A stretch of DNA of 64,000 nucleotides from 79-D21 sp964521575 (lineage in GTDB: Bacteria > Synergistota > Synergistia > Synergistales > 79-D21). The position numbers were made by a program, and so were the translations under genes. Below the pieces are notes generated by a model, which worked only from the letters and a program-made list of their open reading frames with translations, was not told the origin of the DNA and did no database searches. The stretch covers positions 1 through 64,000 of the forward strand of contig CAZFSR010000005.1 in the NCBI GenBank assembly GCA_964521575.1. The letters run 5' to 3'. Below, piece after piece: positions 1 through 8,378 of the stretch; the stretch's first letter is position 1, and the number at the start of each line of letters is the position of its first letter.

Positions 1-39
1 CAGGTGCGGCTTCGTCCTCTCAAAATGCTCCTTCGCCAT
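1..39 (-). CDS. tuf: Elongation factor Tu, 5' end only
   Basis: Only the first 13 codons are in the window, reading MAKEHFERTKPHL, which is the characteristic EF-Tu N-terminus before the GTPase G1 loop. EF-Tu delivers aminoacyl-tRNA to the ribosome as a GTP complex. The gene starts 37 bases after the fusA stop, in the classical rpsL-rpsG-fusA-tuf order, so it is very likely the last gene of the str operon. The rest of the gene lies beyond the left edge. Confidence 0.9.
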   Translation of the reverse strand, partial: MAKEHFERTKPHL

Positions 40-76
40 CTTCGATACCCTCCCTTGTTTAGAACCGCCCTCGGCG

Positions 77-2140
77 TTACCGCTTCAAGACTTTTTCGGC
101 CACTTCCGGGCCGACTTCCGCGTATTTCTGGAATTTCATCGAGTAGGAAGCTCGACCGGAGGTCTTGCTTCGCAGGTCCGTCGCGTAGCCGAACATTTCT
201 GCCAGCGGAACGAGGGCTCTGACGATCCTTGCATTGCTCCGCATCTCCATTCCCTCGACGCTGCCCCGCCTCGCGGCGAGATCACCCATGACATCCCCGA
301 CATAATCCTCGGGAGTGACGACCTCGACTTCCATCACCGGCTCCATGAGAACCGGGGAAGCTTTCTTCATCGCTTCCTTGAAGGCCATCGAAGCGGCAAT
401 CTTGAAGGCAAGCTCGGAACTGTCCACATCGTGGTAACTTCCGTCGACGAGGGCGATCTTCATCCCGAGAACCGGGTATCCCCCGAGAATGCCATTGTTC
501 CTGGCCTCCTCGAGACCTTTCCTGACGGCCGGGATAAATTCCTTGGGGACAACTCCACCGACGATCCTGTCCTCGATTTCGAAACCCACGTGATCCGGCA
601 GCGGTTCCATCTCGATGACGATATCGCCGTACTGGCCGTGCCCGCCGCTCTGCCGAACAAACTTGCCCTGGGCGCCTGCGGCATGCCGGATGGACTCCCT
701 GTAAGCAACTTGAGGACGTCCCACCCTGACCTCGACTCCGAATTCCCTCTTCAGGCGATCCACCAGGATCTCGAGGTGCAACTCCCCCATACCCTGGATG
801 ATGGTCTGCCCCGTCTCTTCGTCGACATGGACGCGGAAAGTCGGGTCTTCTTCCGCCAGCGCAGAAAGCCCCTTGGAGAGCTTGACTTGATCCGCCTTGC
901 TCAAGGGCTCGACGGCAAGGTCAATGACCGGTTCCGGGAATTCGAGGGATTCCAGGACGATCGGATGTCCTTCTTCGCAAAGCGTCTCCCCCGTCCGGGT
1001 CCCTTTCAAGCCAGGAAGGGCGATGATCGCTCCGGCTTCGGTCGATTCAAGCTCTTCCCGCTTGTTCGCGTGCATCCGCAGGATCCGCCCGATCCTCTCG
1101 CGTCGGCCGGTCGTGGCGTTCAATACGCTCTGTCCCGCCACTACCCGCCCGCTGTAAACCCTGCAAAAAACAAGGCGCCCCACGAAAGGATCCACCATGA
1201 TCTTGAACGCAAGTGCCGTAAAAGGCTCCTCTTCGGAGGGAATTCTTTCCTCCTCGGCGTTCGTGTCCGGGTTGACGCCCTTGATCGGAGGGAGGTCGAG
1301 GGGACTGGGAAGGTAATCCACAACCGCGTCAAGGACAAGCTGGATTCCCTTGTTCTTGAATGCTGAACCGCACATCACCGGGACAACATTCATGGCGATG
1401 GTCGCGTTCCGGATCGCGCGCTTGAGGGTATCAAGCGGAATCTCCTTGCCCTCGAGATAGAGTTCCATCACTTCCTCGTCCACATCCGCAAGGGTTTCGA
1501 CGAGGAGCTCCCTGGCCATGGCCGCGTCTTCCTGAAGCTCGGCCGGAACGCTCACAACCTTGTAGTCGGTCCCAAGGTCGTCCTGGTAAATGACCGCCTT
1601 GAAAGCCACGAGGTCGACCATGCCCGTGAAACTGTCCTCTAGGCCAATCGGGATCTGGATCGGAAGGGGCCTTGCGCCAAGCCTCTCCCGCATGCCGTCG
1701 ATGACGGCGTTAAAGTCCGCCCCGACACGGTCCATCTTATTGACAAAGGCGATTCGGGGAACTCCATACCTGTCAGCCTGGCGCCAGACCGTTTCGGATT
1801 GGGGCTCAACCCCTCCTACCGCGCAGAAAACAGCCACCGCGCCATCAAGGACGCGCATGGACCGTTCGACTTCAACGGTAAAATCCACGTGCCCGGGCGT
1901 ATCAATTATATTGATATGCGCATCGTTCCACAGGCACGTCGTCGCGGCCGAGGTGATCGTGATGCCCCTCTCGCGCTCCTGCTCCATCCAATCCATCGTT
2001 GCGGCGCCCTCGTGGACTTCGCCCATCTTATGCTTGCGTCCCGTGTAAAACAGGATGCGCTCGGTGGTCGTCGTCTTTCCAGCGTCGATATGGGCTGCAA
2101 TCCCGATGTTTCGGATATGTTTCAAATCAACTTTCGGCAT
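77..2140 (-). CDS. fusA: Elongation factor G
   Basis: This encodes a 687-residue translocation GTPase, normal length for bacterial EF-G, which moves tRNA and mRNA through the ribosome and helps recycle it. The GTPase motifs are visible: G1 AHIDAGKTT at residues 16-24, DTPGH at 80-84 and NKMD at 134-137. The downstream EF-G domains are complete, ending in the domain IV-V region with SELAFKIAASMAFKEA and PVMEVEVVTPEDYVGDVMGD. It lies 48 bases downstream of rpsG and 37 upstream of tuf in the str operon and should share their promoter. I see no truncation. It resembles canonical FusA more than the fusidic-acid-resistance or mitochondrial-type paralogues. Confidence 0.97.
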   Translation of the reverse strand: MPKVDLKHIRNIGIAAHIDAGKTTTTERILFYTGRKHKMGEVHEGAATMDWMEQERERGITITSAATTCLWNDAHINIIDTPGHVDFTVEVERSMRVLDGAVAVFCAVGGVEPQSETVWRQADRYGVPRIAFVNKMDRVGADFNAVIDGMRERLGARPLPIQIPIGLEDSFTGMVDLVAFKAVIYQDDLGTDYKVVSVPAELQEDAAMARELLVETLADVDEEVMELYLEGKEIPLDTLKRAIRNATIAMNVVPVMCGSAFKNKGIQLVLDAVVDYLPSPLDLPPIKGVNPDTNAEEERIPSEEEPFTALAFKIMVDPFVGRLVFCRVYSGRVVAGQSVLNATTGRRERIGRILRMHANKREELESTEAGAIIALPGLKGTRTGETLCEEGHPIVLESLEFPEPVIDLAVEPLSKADQVKLSKGLSALAEEDPTFRVHVDEETGQTIIQGMGELHLEILVDRLKREFGVEVRVGRPQVAYRESIRHAAGAQGKFVRQSGGHGQYGDIVIEMEPLPDHVGFEIEDRIVGGVVPKEFIPAVRKGLEEARNNGILGGYPVLGMKIALVDGSYHDVDSSELAFKIAASMAFKEAMKKASPVLMEPVMEVEVVTPEDYVGDVMGDLAARRGSVEGMEMRSNARIVRALVPLAEMFGYATDLRSKTSGRASYSMKFQKYAEVGPEVAEKVLKR

Positions 2141-2188
2141 GGTTTCAAGCTCCCCGGAGCCGGCAGCTCCTGTACTGACACATCAGTT

Positions 2189-2659
2189 CTACCAGCGGTA
2201 ATGCGCAAACGCCCTGTTGGCCTCCGCCATCTTGTGCGTGTCTTCGCGCTTTTTCATGGACGCCCCTTCACCCTTGAAGGCGTCTGTAAATTCGCGTGCC
2301 AACCGCTCAACCATCGGCATGCCCTTCTTCGCGCGGGCATACTGGATAATCCAGCGGATTGCAAGCGCTTCGGCCCTCTCGGGCCCTACTTCGACAGGAA
2401 CTTGGTAAGTCGCGCCTCCCACTCGACGAGGCTTGACCTCGACGACGGGTTTGACGTTGTCCATTGCCTTACGGAACACCTCTTCAGGCTGTGAATTCAG
2501 CCTCTTCGCAGAGAGCTCGAGCGCTCCGTAAACGATGCGCTCGGCCGTGCTCTTCTTTCCGCAGTACATGACGCAGTTGACGAATTTCGAGAGCGCCTGG
2601 ACTCCAAACACCGGGTCCGCAGGCAAGGTTCTTTTCCTGATGTGCCCCTTTCGTGGCAT
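2189..2659 (-). CDS. rpsG: 30S ribosomal protein S7
   Basis: This is a 156-residue S7, the usual length. S7 nucleates assembly of the 30S head and contacts the E-site tRNA. The N-terminal MPRKGHIRKR and the central motif RVGGATYQVPVEV with the following RWIIQYAR are typical of the family, as is the conserved C-terminal HKMAEANRAFAHYRW. It is placed 29 bases downstream of rpsL and upstream of fusA. In E. coli S7 represses the str operon by binding the rpsL-rpsG intergenic RNA; here that gap is short and I cannot recognise such a site in it. Confidence 0.97.
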   Translation of the reverse strand: MPRKGHIRKRTLPADPVFGVQALSKFVNCVMYCGKKSTAERIVYGALELSAKRLNSQPEEVFRKAMDNVKPVVEVKPRRVGGATYQVPVEVGPERAEALAIRWIIQYARAKKGMPMVERLAREFTDAFKGEGASMKKREDTHKMAEANRAFAHYRW

Positions 2660-2688
2660 GGGCTAAAGCCTCCCTTTCCGGTAAGTAA

Positions 2689-3060
2689 CTATTTCGGGCG
2701 CCGTGCCCCGTACTTCGAACGGCTCTGACGGCGGCCGTCCACCCCGCCACAGTCCAAGGTCCCGCGGATAATGTGGTAGCGCACACCCGGCAAGTCCTTG
2801 ACACGCCCACCGCGGACGAGAACCACGGAGTGTTCCTGCAGGTTATGGCCGACTCCCGGGATGTAGGCGGTCACTTCGATCCCGTTCGTGAGACGGACAC
2901 GGGCTACTTTCCGCAAAGCGGAATTCGGCTTCTTCGGTGTTACGGTATAAACTCGCGTGCACACTCCCCTGCGAGAAGGGTTCCCCTGAAGGGCAGGAGC
3001 GCTCGAGCGCTGCCGCTTGTCTTCCCGCCCGATTCGGATCAACTGACTGATCGTTGGCAC
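2689..3060 (-). CDS. rpsL: 30S ribosomal protein S12
   Basis: This encodes a 123-residue S12, the decoding-centre protein. The motifs TPKKPNSALRK (residues 41-51) and GGRVKDLPGVRYH carry lysines at 43 and 88, the positions mutated in streptomycin-resistant strains, so the allele looks wild type. The start is GTG at 3060, seven bases after a strong AGGAGG. It follows the L7Ae-like gene by 17 bases. S12 binds 16S rRNA helices 18, 27 and 44 in the 30S shoulder. Confidence 0.97.
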   Translation of the reverse strand: MPTISQLIRIGREDKRQRSSAPALQGNPSRRGVCTRVYTVTPKKPNSALRKVARVRLTNGIEVTAYIPGVGHNLQEHSVVLVRGGRVKDLPGVRYHIIRGTLDCGGVDGRRQSRSKYGARRPK

Positions 3061-3077
3061 AGAACTCCCTCCTTTCC

Positions 3078-3344
3078 TTACTCGATGTTCTTCAAATTCT
3101 CCTTGATCAACCCCGCGGCAGTTGCCCCACGGGAAATGGCGCTGGCTCGCCCCAGCATTTCCATACTTTCACACCATTCCACCGTCACATTCTGCCTTCC
3201 GGCTTCTTCAAGGAGTTCCATGACGCGTTCTTCTGTCGCGTCGCGCGCGAGGAAGAGCTTTTGCAGCTGTCCCATCCTGATTTTGCGGAGAACCTGGCGG
3301 ACACCGACAACCCGCTGGCCCGAGGCAAGCTCACTTAAAGGCAC
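3078..3344 (-). CDS. L7Ae-family ribosomal-associated protein
   Basis: This is a small protein of 88 residues resembling the bacterial L7Ae/L30e-like proteins (YbxF/YlxQ type) that bind kink-turn RNA. The family signature is seen in GVRQVLRKIRMGQLQKLFLA, where a basic strand precedes the conserved alpha-beta core. I chose the GTG at 3344 because AGGAGGGG ends six bases before it; the longer in-frame ORF to 3386 would begin inside the promoter -10 box. It is first in the str operon, the same place as ybxF in Bacillus. Its exact RNA target cannot be read from sequence. Confidence 0.85.
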   Translation of the reverse strand: MPLSELASGQRVVGVRQVLRKIRMGQLQKLFLARDATEERVMELLEEAGRQNVTVEWCESMEMLGRASAISRGATAAGLIKENLKNIE

Positions 3345-3376
3345 AGCAATCCCCTCCTGTGCGGACGCACCGAGAC

Positions 3377-3405
3377 ATAATATCAACCGGGGGAGTCCCT
3401 GTCAA
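3377..3405 (-). promoter_or_regulatory. Sigma-A promoter of the str operon
   Basis: On the minus strand a perfect -35 TTGACA (3405-3400) is separated by 17 bases from -10 TATTAT (3382-3377). Transcription should begin near 3370, about 26 bases upstream of the GTG of the L7Ae-like gene. It sits between rpoC and the str genes, so the str operon need not depend on read-through from rpoBC. A 9-bp inverted repeat (arms 3385-3393 and 3422-3430) brackets the -35 box. Confidence 0.85.
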
Positions 3406-3458
3406 GAAAAGACGGGAACACCCCCCGGTTCATGGAAGAAAATCCTTTTTCGGTCGTG

Positions 3459-6400
3459 CTAACAGGTTTCCTGCATATCGATGCGCCGGTAGCTTTCCGC
3501 TCCGGTCCCGGCGGGGATCAAGTGTCCGATAATCACGTTCTCCTTGAGCCCCTTCAATGTGTCAACGTCGCCCCGAACGGCCGCCTGAGCCAGGATCTGG
3601 GCCGTCTGCTGGAAGGAAGCCGCACTCATGAAGCTGTCGGTGGCAAGGGCGGCTTTCGTCACGCCGTGCACGACCGGGCGCCATTGCGGTTCTTCCCTCA
3701 TTCTGCGGACAAACGAAACCCGCTGGATCAGCCGCTTCGTTTCAAGCGAGCTGGATATCGGCCTGACGACCAGTTCCTGGAATTCGCCTTTCACAAGCCG
3801 GTCGATGACTTCGCGGCTTATCTCCGTCCCGGCTTCGACAAGCAGGTTACCCTTCGAGTCGTGCACCGGCTCGAGGAGGACCTTCCCGTAGGCAAGCTCG
3901 CTTAAAACCTGTCCCAGCAGTTTCTCGCGGGTGACGATTTCCTGCGTTTCGCCATCGAGCTCCACAGCGGCGATTTGTCCTTCTACAAGACCTCGGACGA
4001 CCCTTCCGTCCAGGATTCGGCCAATATCGTTGACCGCGTTGCCCTGGGAGTTGATCGCCTGTTTGATCGGCCTGCTGAAGAACTTCTCGATCAGGTGGTG
4101 GTTCAGTGCGTCGTCCACGTTGTGGCGACTCGGCATACGCCAGATCTTCACAACCGAGGCGTTCGCCTTCTTGAGCCGTTCCTGGGCCTCGGGCGTCAGG
4201 GGCCTGTCCCTTCTCAGGACAACTTCCCCGTCCGAAACGACGTCTTCTGCCAGGTAGGCTCCCTTCTCCAGCGACGAAAGCGTATCGGTGTCCCTCACGC
4301 AAAGGGGCTGGGGCTTGCCCCTGGTAATGGCCAGGAGATCCTGGAGGCTCAATGATTCCGTCGGGGAGATCTCGGCATTGTCCCCAACGGGAACCGGAGC
4401 GATAAGCTCGAGTCCCTCCATCTCTCTTCGGAACGCCGCCTCCCCGAGGATGACCCGGACCTGCCCGTCGCGGTCTTCGACCGTTATCTCCCGAACGGCC
4501 GACCCGGGGGCCAGAAGTCGCTGAATCGTATCAGGCTCAAGGGGCCTGCCTTTCAGCGAAAGGATATTGTCGATGCCGCTGTGCCCCTCGATATCCCTAA
4601 GAATTTTGTCCTGCAGGAAATCCATGGCCTCCTCAAGGCATCGGTCGTTTTCCTTCCGGATGCGGTCCAACTCCTGGTCCAAGTCATCGACCCAGGCCAG
4701 TTCGTTCGCCACGAAGGAGCTGTCTCCCTCCTCGGTGATCCGGACGCGGTTCACCGGGGCAACCTTCCGCAGGATGACCTCGATGTGCTTGTTGTTGATC
4801 GAAACGCCCTGGGAGAAATAGACCTCCTGGATGCCGTCGACGAGATATTTCTGGACCGCTTCCAATCCTTCGACCTCCAGCAGTTGCTGGGGATCGATGT
4901 ACCCTTCGGTGAGGCTCTGTCCTTTCTTGACCAGCTGCCCCTCTTCGACGAGAAGGTTCTGGGAAGCGGGCACGGTGCAGACCACCTTCTCCCCCTCGTC
5001 TTCTTCTTTCCCCACGATGACCTTGCGCTTGCCTTCCATCTCGCGGATTTCGAGCACACGGCCGTCCGCTTCCACCAGCTGGGCAACTTTTTTGGGCCGT
5101 CGGACTTCAAAGAGCTGTTCGATGCGCGGGAGCCCCTGAGTGATGTCCTCCCCCGTCAGGCGAACGCCGCCGGTGTGGAAGGTCCTCATCGTGAGCTGGG
5201 TTCCGGGTTCCCCGATGGACTGGGCAGCCACGACTCCCACCGCTTCCCCGATCGCCACTGTTTTCCTTGTAGCGAGGTCACGTCCGTAGCACTTCCGGCA
5301 GATCCCGTTGCGCAGGCCGCAGGTCATCGGACTCCTGACCCATACCGCCTCGATTCCGGCGTTCTCGATCCTTGCCGCCATTGCCTGCGAAATTTCGTCT
5401 CCTCCCTGGACAAGCATCTCGCCCGTCGAGGGATCCTCGATATCGTTCAAAGCTGTTCGTCCGGAAATTCGGTCTGCGAGCGTGACAACCGTCTTCCCGT
5501 CCTGGACAAGGGCACTGATGCGGGTTCCCCTGTCCGTGCCGCAATCCTCCTCGGTGATGATCAGGTCCTGCGCCACGTCGACCAGGCGTCTCGTGAGGTA
5601 CCCGGACTTGGCGGTACGGAGAGCGGTATCGGCCAGCCCCTTCCGGGCACCGTGCGTCGAGATGAAGTATTCGAGCATGTTCAATCCGTCTCTGAAGTTC
5701 GCCACGATCGGGTAGTCGATGATCCGCCCGGAAGGATCCGCCATCAGGCCGCGAATGCCCGCCATCTGCGCAACCTGGTTCTTGCTGCCCCGGGCTCCCG
5801 AATCGATCATCATCCGCAAGGGATTGACCTGGTCCATGTTCGCCACGATGTCATCGGCAATTTGGCGCGCCGCCTCCGACCAGAGTATTTCCTTCTGCCG
5901 CAGGTATTCCTCTTCCGTCAGGACTCCCATGCCGTACTGGGCAGAAAGCTCTTCCTCCCGCTTCATGGTTTCATCAACCGTCGTCTTCTTGCTGGGAGGA
6001 ATGACGGCACAGTCGAGCCCGAAGCTGATCCCGCTCTTTGTTGACCAGTGATAGCCCAGGATCTTGATGGCATCAAGCATGTCGACGATCGCCGCCTGAC
6101 CGACCTTGTCGTAGGCCTTGTCAAGGAGCGTTCCTAGATCCTTCTTGCCGATTTGCCGGTTGATGTACCGAAGATCGGGGTGAAGGACGCTGTTGAACAG
6201 TGCACGTCCGGGAGTCGTTTCGATCCATTCCCCGTTCCACAGCATCTTGACTTTGGTGTTGGGGTGGACGACGCCGTGATCGATCGCCACAAGAACGTCT
6301 TCGACGCCGCCGAAAGCCATCCCCTCGCCCTTCAGGCCTTCCCGCATTCCGGTCAGGTAGAAGATTCCCAGCACGATATCCTGCGTGGGGGTCACCACGG

Positions 6401-8378
6401 GTCTCCCGCTGGCCGGGGAGAGCAGGTTGTTTGCGGACAGCATCAGGATTCTTGCTTCCGCCTGCGCCTCAAGCGACAGCGGAACGTGAACGGCCATCTG
6501 GTCTCCGTCGAAGTCGGCGTTGAAGGCAGTGCAAACCAGAGGCGGGAGTCGAATGGCCTTCCCTTCCATCAGCACCGGCTCGAAAGCCTGAATCCCAAGA
6601 CGGTGCAGGGTTGGGGCCCTGTTCAGCATGACGGGGTGATCCTTGATGATTTCTTCCAGGATCGCCCAAATCTCGTCGCGGCCACGCTCGATGATGCGCC
6701 TGGCGCTCTTGACGTTCGGCGCTAGGCCCCTCTCAACCAGCTTGTGCATGACGAAGGGCTTGAAAAGCTCAAGAGCCATCTGCTTGGGAAGCCCGCACTG
6801 ATAGATCCTGAGCTTGGGCCCGATGACGATGACCGATCGCCCGGAATAGTCGACGCGCTTGCCCAGCAGGTTCTGCCTAAAACGCCCCTTCTTCCCCCGA
6901 AGGAGGTCGCTGAGGCTCTTGAGGGTCCGGTTTCCGGCCCCCAGGACGGCCTTCCCCATCCTGCCGTTGTCGATGAGAGCGTCAACCGATTCCTGCAGCA
7001 TCCGCTTCTCGTTTCGGATAATGATCTCCGGGGCCCGCAGTTCCTGAAGTTTGCGAAGGCGATTGTTCCGGTTGATCACGCGGCGATAGAGATCATTCAA
7101 GTCGGAGGTGGCGAATCGTCCTCCTTCGAGCTGAACCATGGGGCGCAAGTCGGGCGGGATGACCGGAAGCACCTCCAGGATCATCCACTGCGGCTTGCTC
7201 GCGCTCTTCCTGAAATCCTCGACAACCTGCAGGCGCTTGATCAGTTTCCTTTTCTTCTGCCCCGTCGTCTCCGAAATCTCTTCCCTCAAGGAAGCGGCCA
7301 TCTCGTCTAGCCCCAGCTTGTTCAGCAGCAACTGGACGCCTTCCGCGCCGATTCCGGCCGAGAATTCCCGGTCGTAGGCGGCGCAAAGATGCTGTTCCCT
7401 CTCCAGAATGATGTCGCCGCGGACAAATGGGGACTCTCCCCCGTCAATGACCAGGTAGCAGGGGTCTTCGATCGTGGCCATTTCCTGCTGGGCCTGGAAA
7501 CGCCCCGGGTACTTCTGGTTGAAAAGCTGGATTTCGCTGGCGGCCAAAACATCGTTCTTCTGAAAAGGCAAATGGGCCACCGCCGTGACGACGAAAGCCT
7601 CGTGATTGCCGACCTGCGCCCTCTGGATCCCCGGGAAGGCTTCCGCCCCTCCGCGGGCCTCCAGTTCGCTAGCCGAAATGATTTCTCCCGGGCCTTCCCC
7701 TTCTGCCGCTTCGATACGGAAGGCCGGCTCGACCTTGAAGATCTCGTCCCCGTAATCCGCCTTGAACCGCGAAACCTGGCTGGCCGAAATAATGTCCCCC
7801 TCGTCCACCGGGACATCGTCCACCTGGAAGACACGGTAGGCTTCCTCTGCCTTGAATTTCGGGTCGTAATGGGAGTGGATCCGCTCCTCGGAAGCGTCGA
7901 TGAGGTCTCCTCGGCGTGCCAGGTCAGTCCTTCTCCCCTCCATGACGACCTTGAAGACGGGTTTCCTCTTCCGGATAGGTGCAAAGTAGACCACCTTTTC
8001 CAGGTCTTTTGTCGCCGTGCCGAGAAGAAGGCTCAGGCGGCTGGGAATGCCTCTCAGGTACCAGATGTGGACGACAGGGGCGGCGAGTTCGATATGCCCC
8101 ATCCGTTCGCGCCTGACCCGGTTGTCGGTCACTTCCACTCCGCATCGGTCGCAAAGGATTCCCTTGTACTTCGGGCCGCTCCGCTTGTATTTTCCGCAGG
8201 CGCACTCGTAACTACGCGTGGGCCCGAAAATCCTCTCGCAAAAAAGCCCGTCCTTCTCCGGGCGAAGCGTCCGGTAGTTGATCGTCTCCGGCTTTTTCAC
8301 TTCTCCGCTGGATAGTTCACGGATTCTCTCCGTGCTGGCAAGCTTGATGCGGACCCCGACGATTTCGCGACGGCTCAT
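3459..8378 (-). CDS. rpoC: DNA-directed RNA polymerase subunit beta'
   Basis: This is the 1639-residue beta' subunit. The N-terminal zinc site is C59, C61, C76 and C79. The catalytic NADFDGDQMAVH carries aspartates 622, 624 and 626. The second zinc site is in SPMTCGLRNGICRKCYG, followed by the trigger-loop region GEAVGVVAAQSIGEPGTQL. The protein is longer than the E. coli subunit (about 1407). The extra length lies in an insertion between the clamp zinc site and the dock (about residues 150-390), which contains a five-fold degenerate repeat, and in a C-terminal segment around residues 1360-1540. The start codon directly follows the rpoB stop with no spacer; its ribosome-binding site lies in the rpoB end. 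An N-terminal insertion in this place is also known in Thermus beta'. Confidence 0.98.
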   Translation of the reverse strand: MSRREIVGVRIKLASTERIRELSSGEVKKPETINYRTLRPEKDGLFCERIFGPTRSYECACGKYKRSGPKYKGILCDRCGVEVTDNRVRRERMGHIELAAPVVHIWYLRGIPSRLSLLLGTATKDLEKVVYFAPIRKRKPVFKVVMEGRRTDLARRGDLIDASEERIHSHYDPKFKAEEAYRVFQVDDVPVDEGDIISASQVSRFKADYGDEIFKVEPAFRIEAAEGEGPGEIISASELEARGGAEAFPGIQRAQVGNHEAFVVTAVAHLPFQKNDVLAASEIQLFNQKYPGRFQAQQEMATIEDPCYLVIDGGESPFVRGDIILEREQHLCAAYDREFSAGIGAEGVQLLLNKLGLDEMAASLREEISETTGQKKRKLIKRLQVVEDFRKSASKPQWMILEVLPVIPPDLRPMVQLEGGRFATSDLNDLYRRVINRNNRLRKLQELRAPEIIIRNEKRMLQESVDALIDNGRMGKAVLGAGNRTLKSLSDLLRGKKGRFRQNLLGKRVDYSGRSVIVIGPKLRIYQCGLPKQMALELFKPFVMHKLVERGLAPNVKSARRIIERGRDEIWAILEEIIKDHPVMLNRAPTLHRLGIQAFEPVLMEGKAIRLPPLVCTAFNADFDGDQMAVHVPLSLEAQAEARILMLSANNLLSPASGRPVVTPTQDIVLGIFYLTGMREGLKGEGMAFGGVEDVLVAIDHGVVHPNTKVKMLWNGEWIETTPGRALFNSVLHPDLRYINRQIGKKDLGTLLDKAYDKVGQAAIVDMLDAIKILGYHWSTKSGISFGLDCAVIPPSKKTTVDETMKREEELSAQYGMGVLTEEEYLRQKEILWSEAARQIADDIVANMDQVNPLRMMIDSGARGSKNQVAQMAGIRGLMADPSGRIIDYPIVANFRDGLNMLEYFISTHGARKGLADTALRTAKSGYLTRRLVDVAQDLIITEEDCGTDRGTRISALVQDGKTVVTLADRISGRTALNDIEDPSTGEMLVQGGDEISQAMAARIENAGIEAVWVRSPMTCGLRNGICRKCYGRDLATRKTVAIGEAVGVVAAQSIGEPGTQLTMRTFHTGGVRLTGEDITQGLPRIEQLFEVRRPKKVAQLVEADGRVLEIREMEGKRKVIVGKEEDEGEKVVCTVPASQNLLVEEGQLVKKGQSLTEGYIDPQQLLEVEGLEAVQKYLVDGIQEVYFSQGVSINNKHIEVILRKVAPVNRVRITEEGDSSFVANELAWVDDLDQELDRIRKENDRCLEEAMDFLQDKILRDIEGHSGIDNILSLKGRPLEPDTIQRLLAPGSAVREITVEDRDGQVRVILGEAAFRREMEGLELIAPVPVGDNAEISPTESLSLQDLLAITRGKPQPLCVRDTDTLSSLEKGAYLAEDVVSDGEVVLRRDRPLTPEAQERLKKANASVVKIWRMPSRHNVDDALNHHLIEKFFSRPIKQAINSQGNAVNDIGRILDGRVVRGLVEGQIAAVELDGETQEIVTREKLLGQVLSELAYGKVLLEPVHDSKGNLLVEAGTEISREVIDRLVKGEFQELVVRPISSSLETKRLIQRVSFVRRMREEPQWRPVVHGVTKAALATDSFMSAASFQQTAQILAQAAVRGDVDTLKGLKENVIIGHLIPAGTGAESYRRIDMQETC

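Noticed and set aside
431..1366. 311-codon plus-strand frame antisense to fusA
   Set aside because: Fully contained in fusA with no start signal or family match.
4581..6044. 487-codon plus-strand frame antisense to rpoC
   Set aside because: Shadow of the rpoC codon pattern with no recognisable domain.
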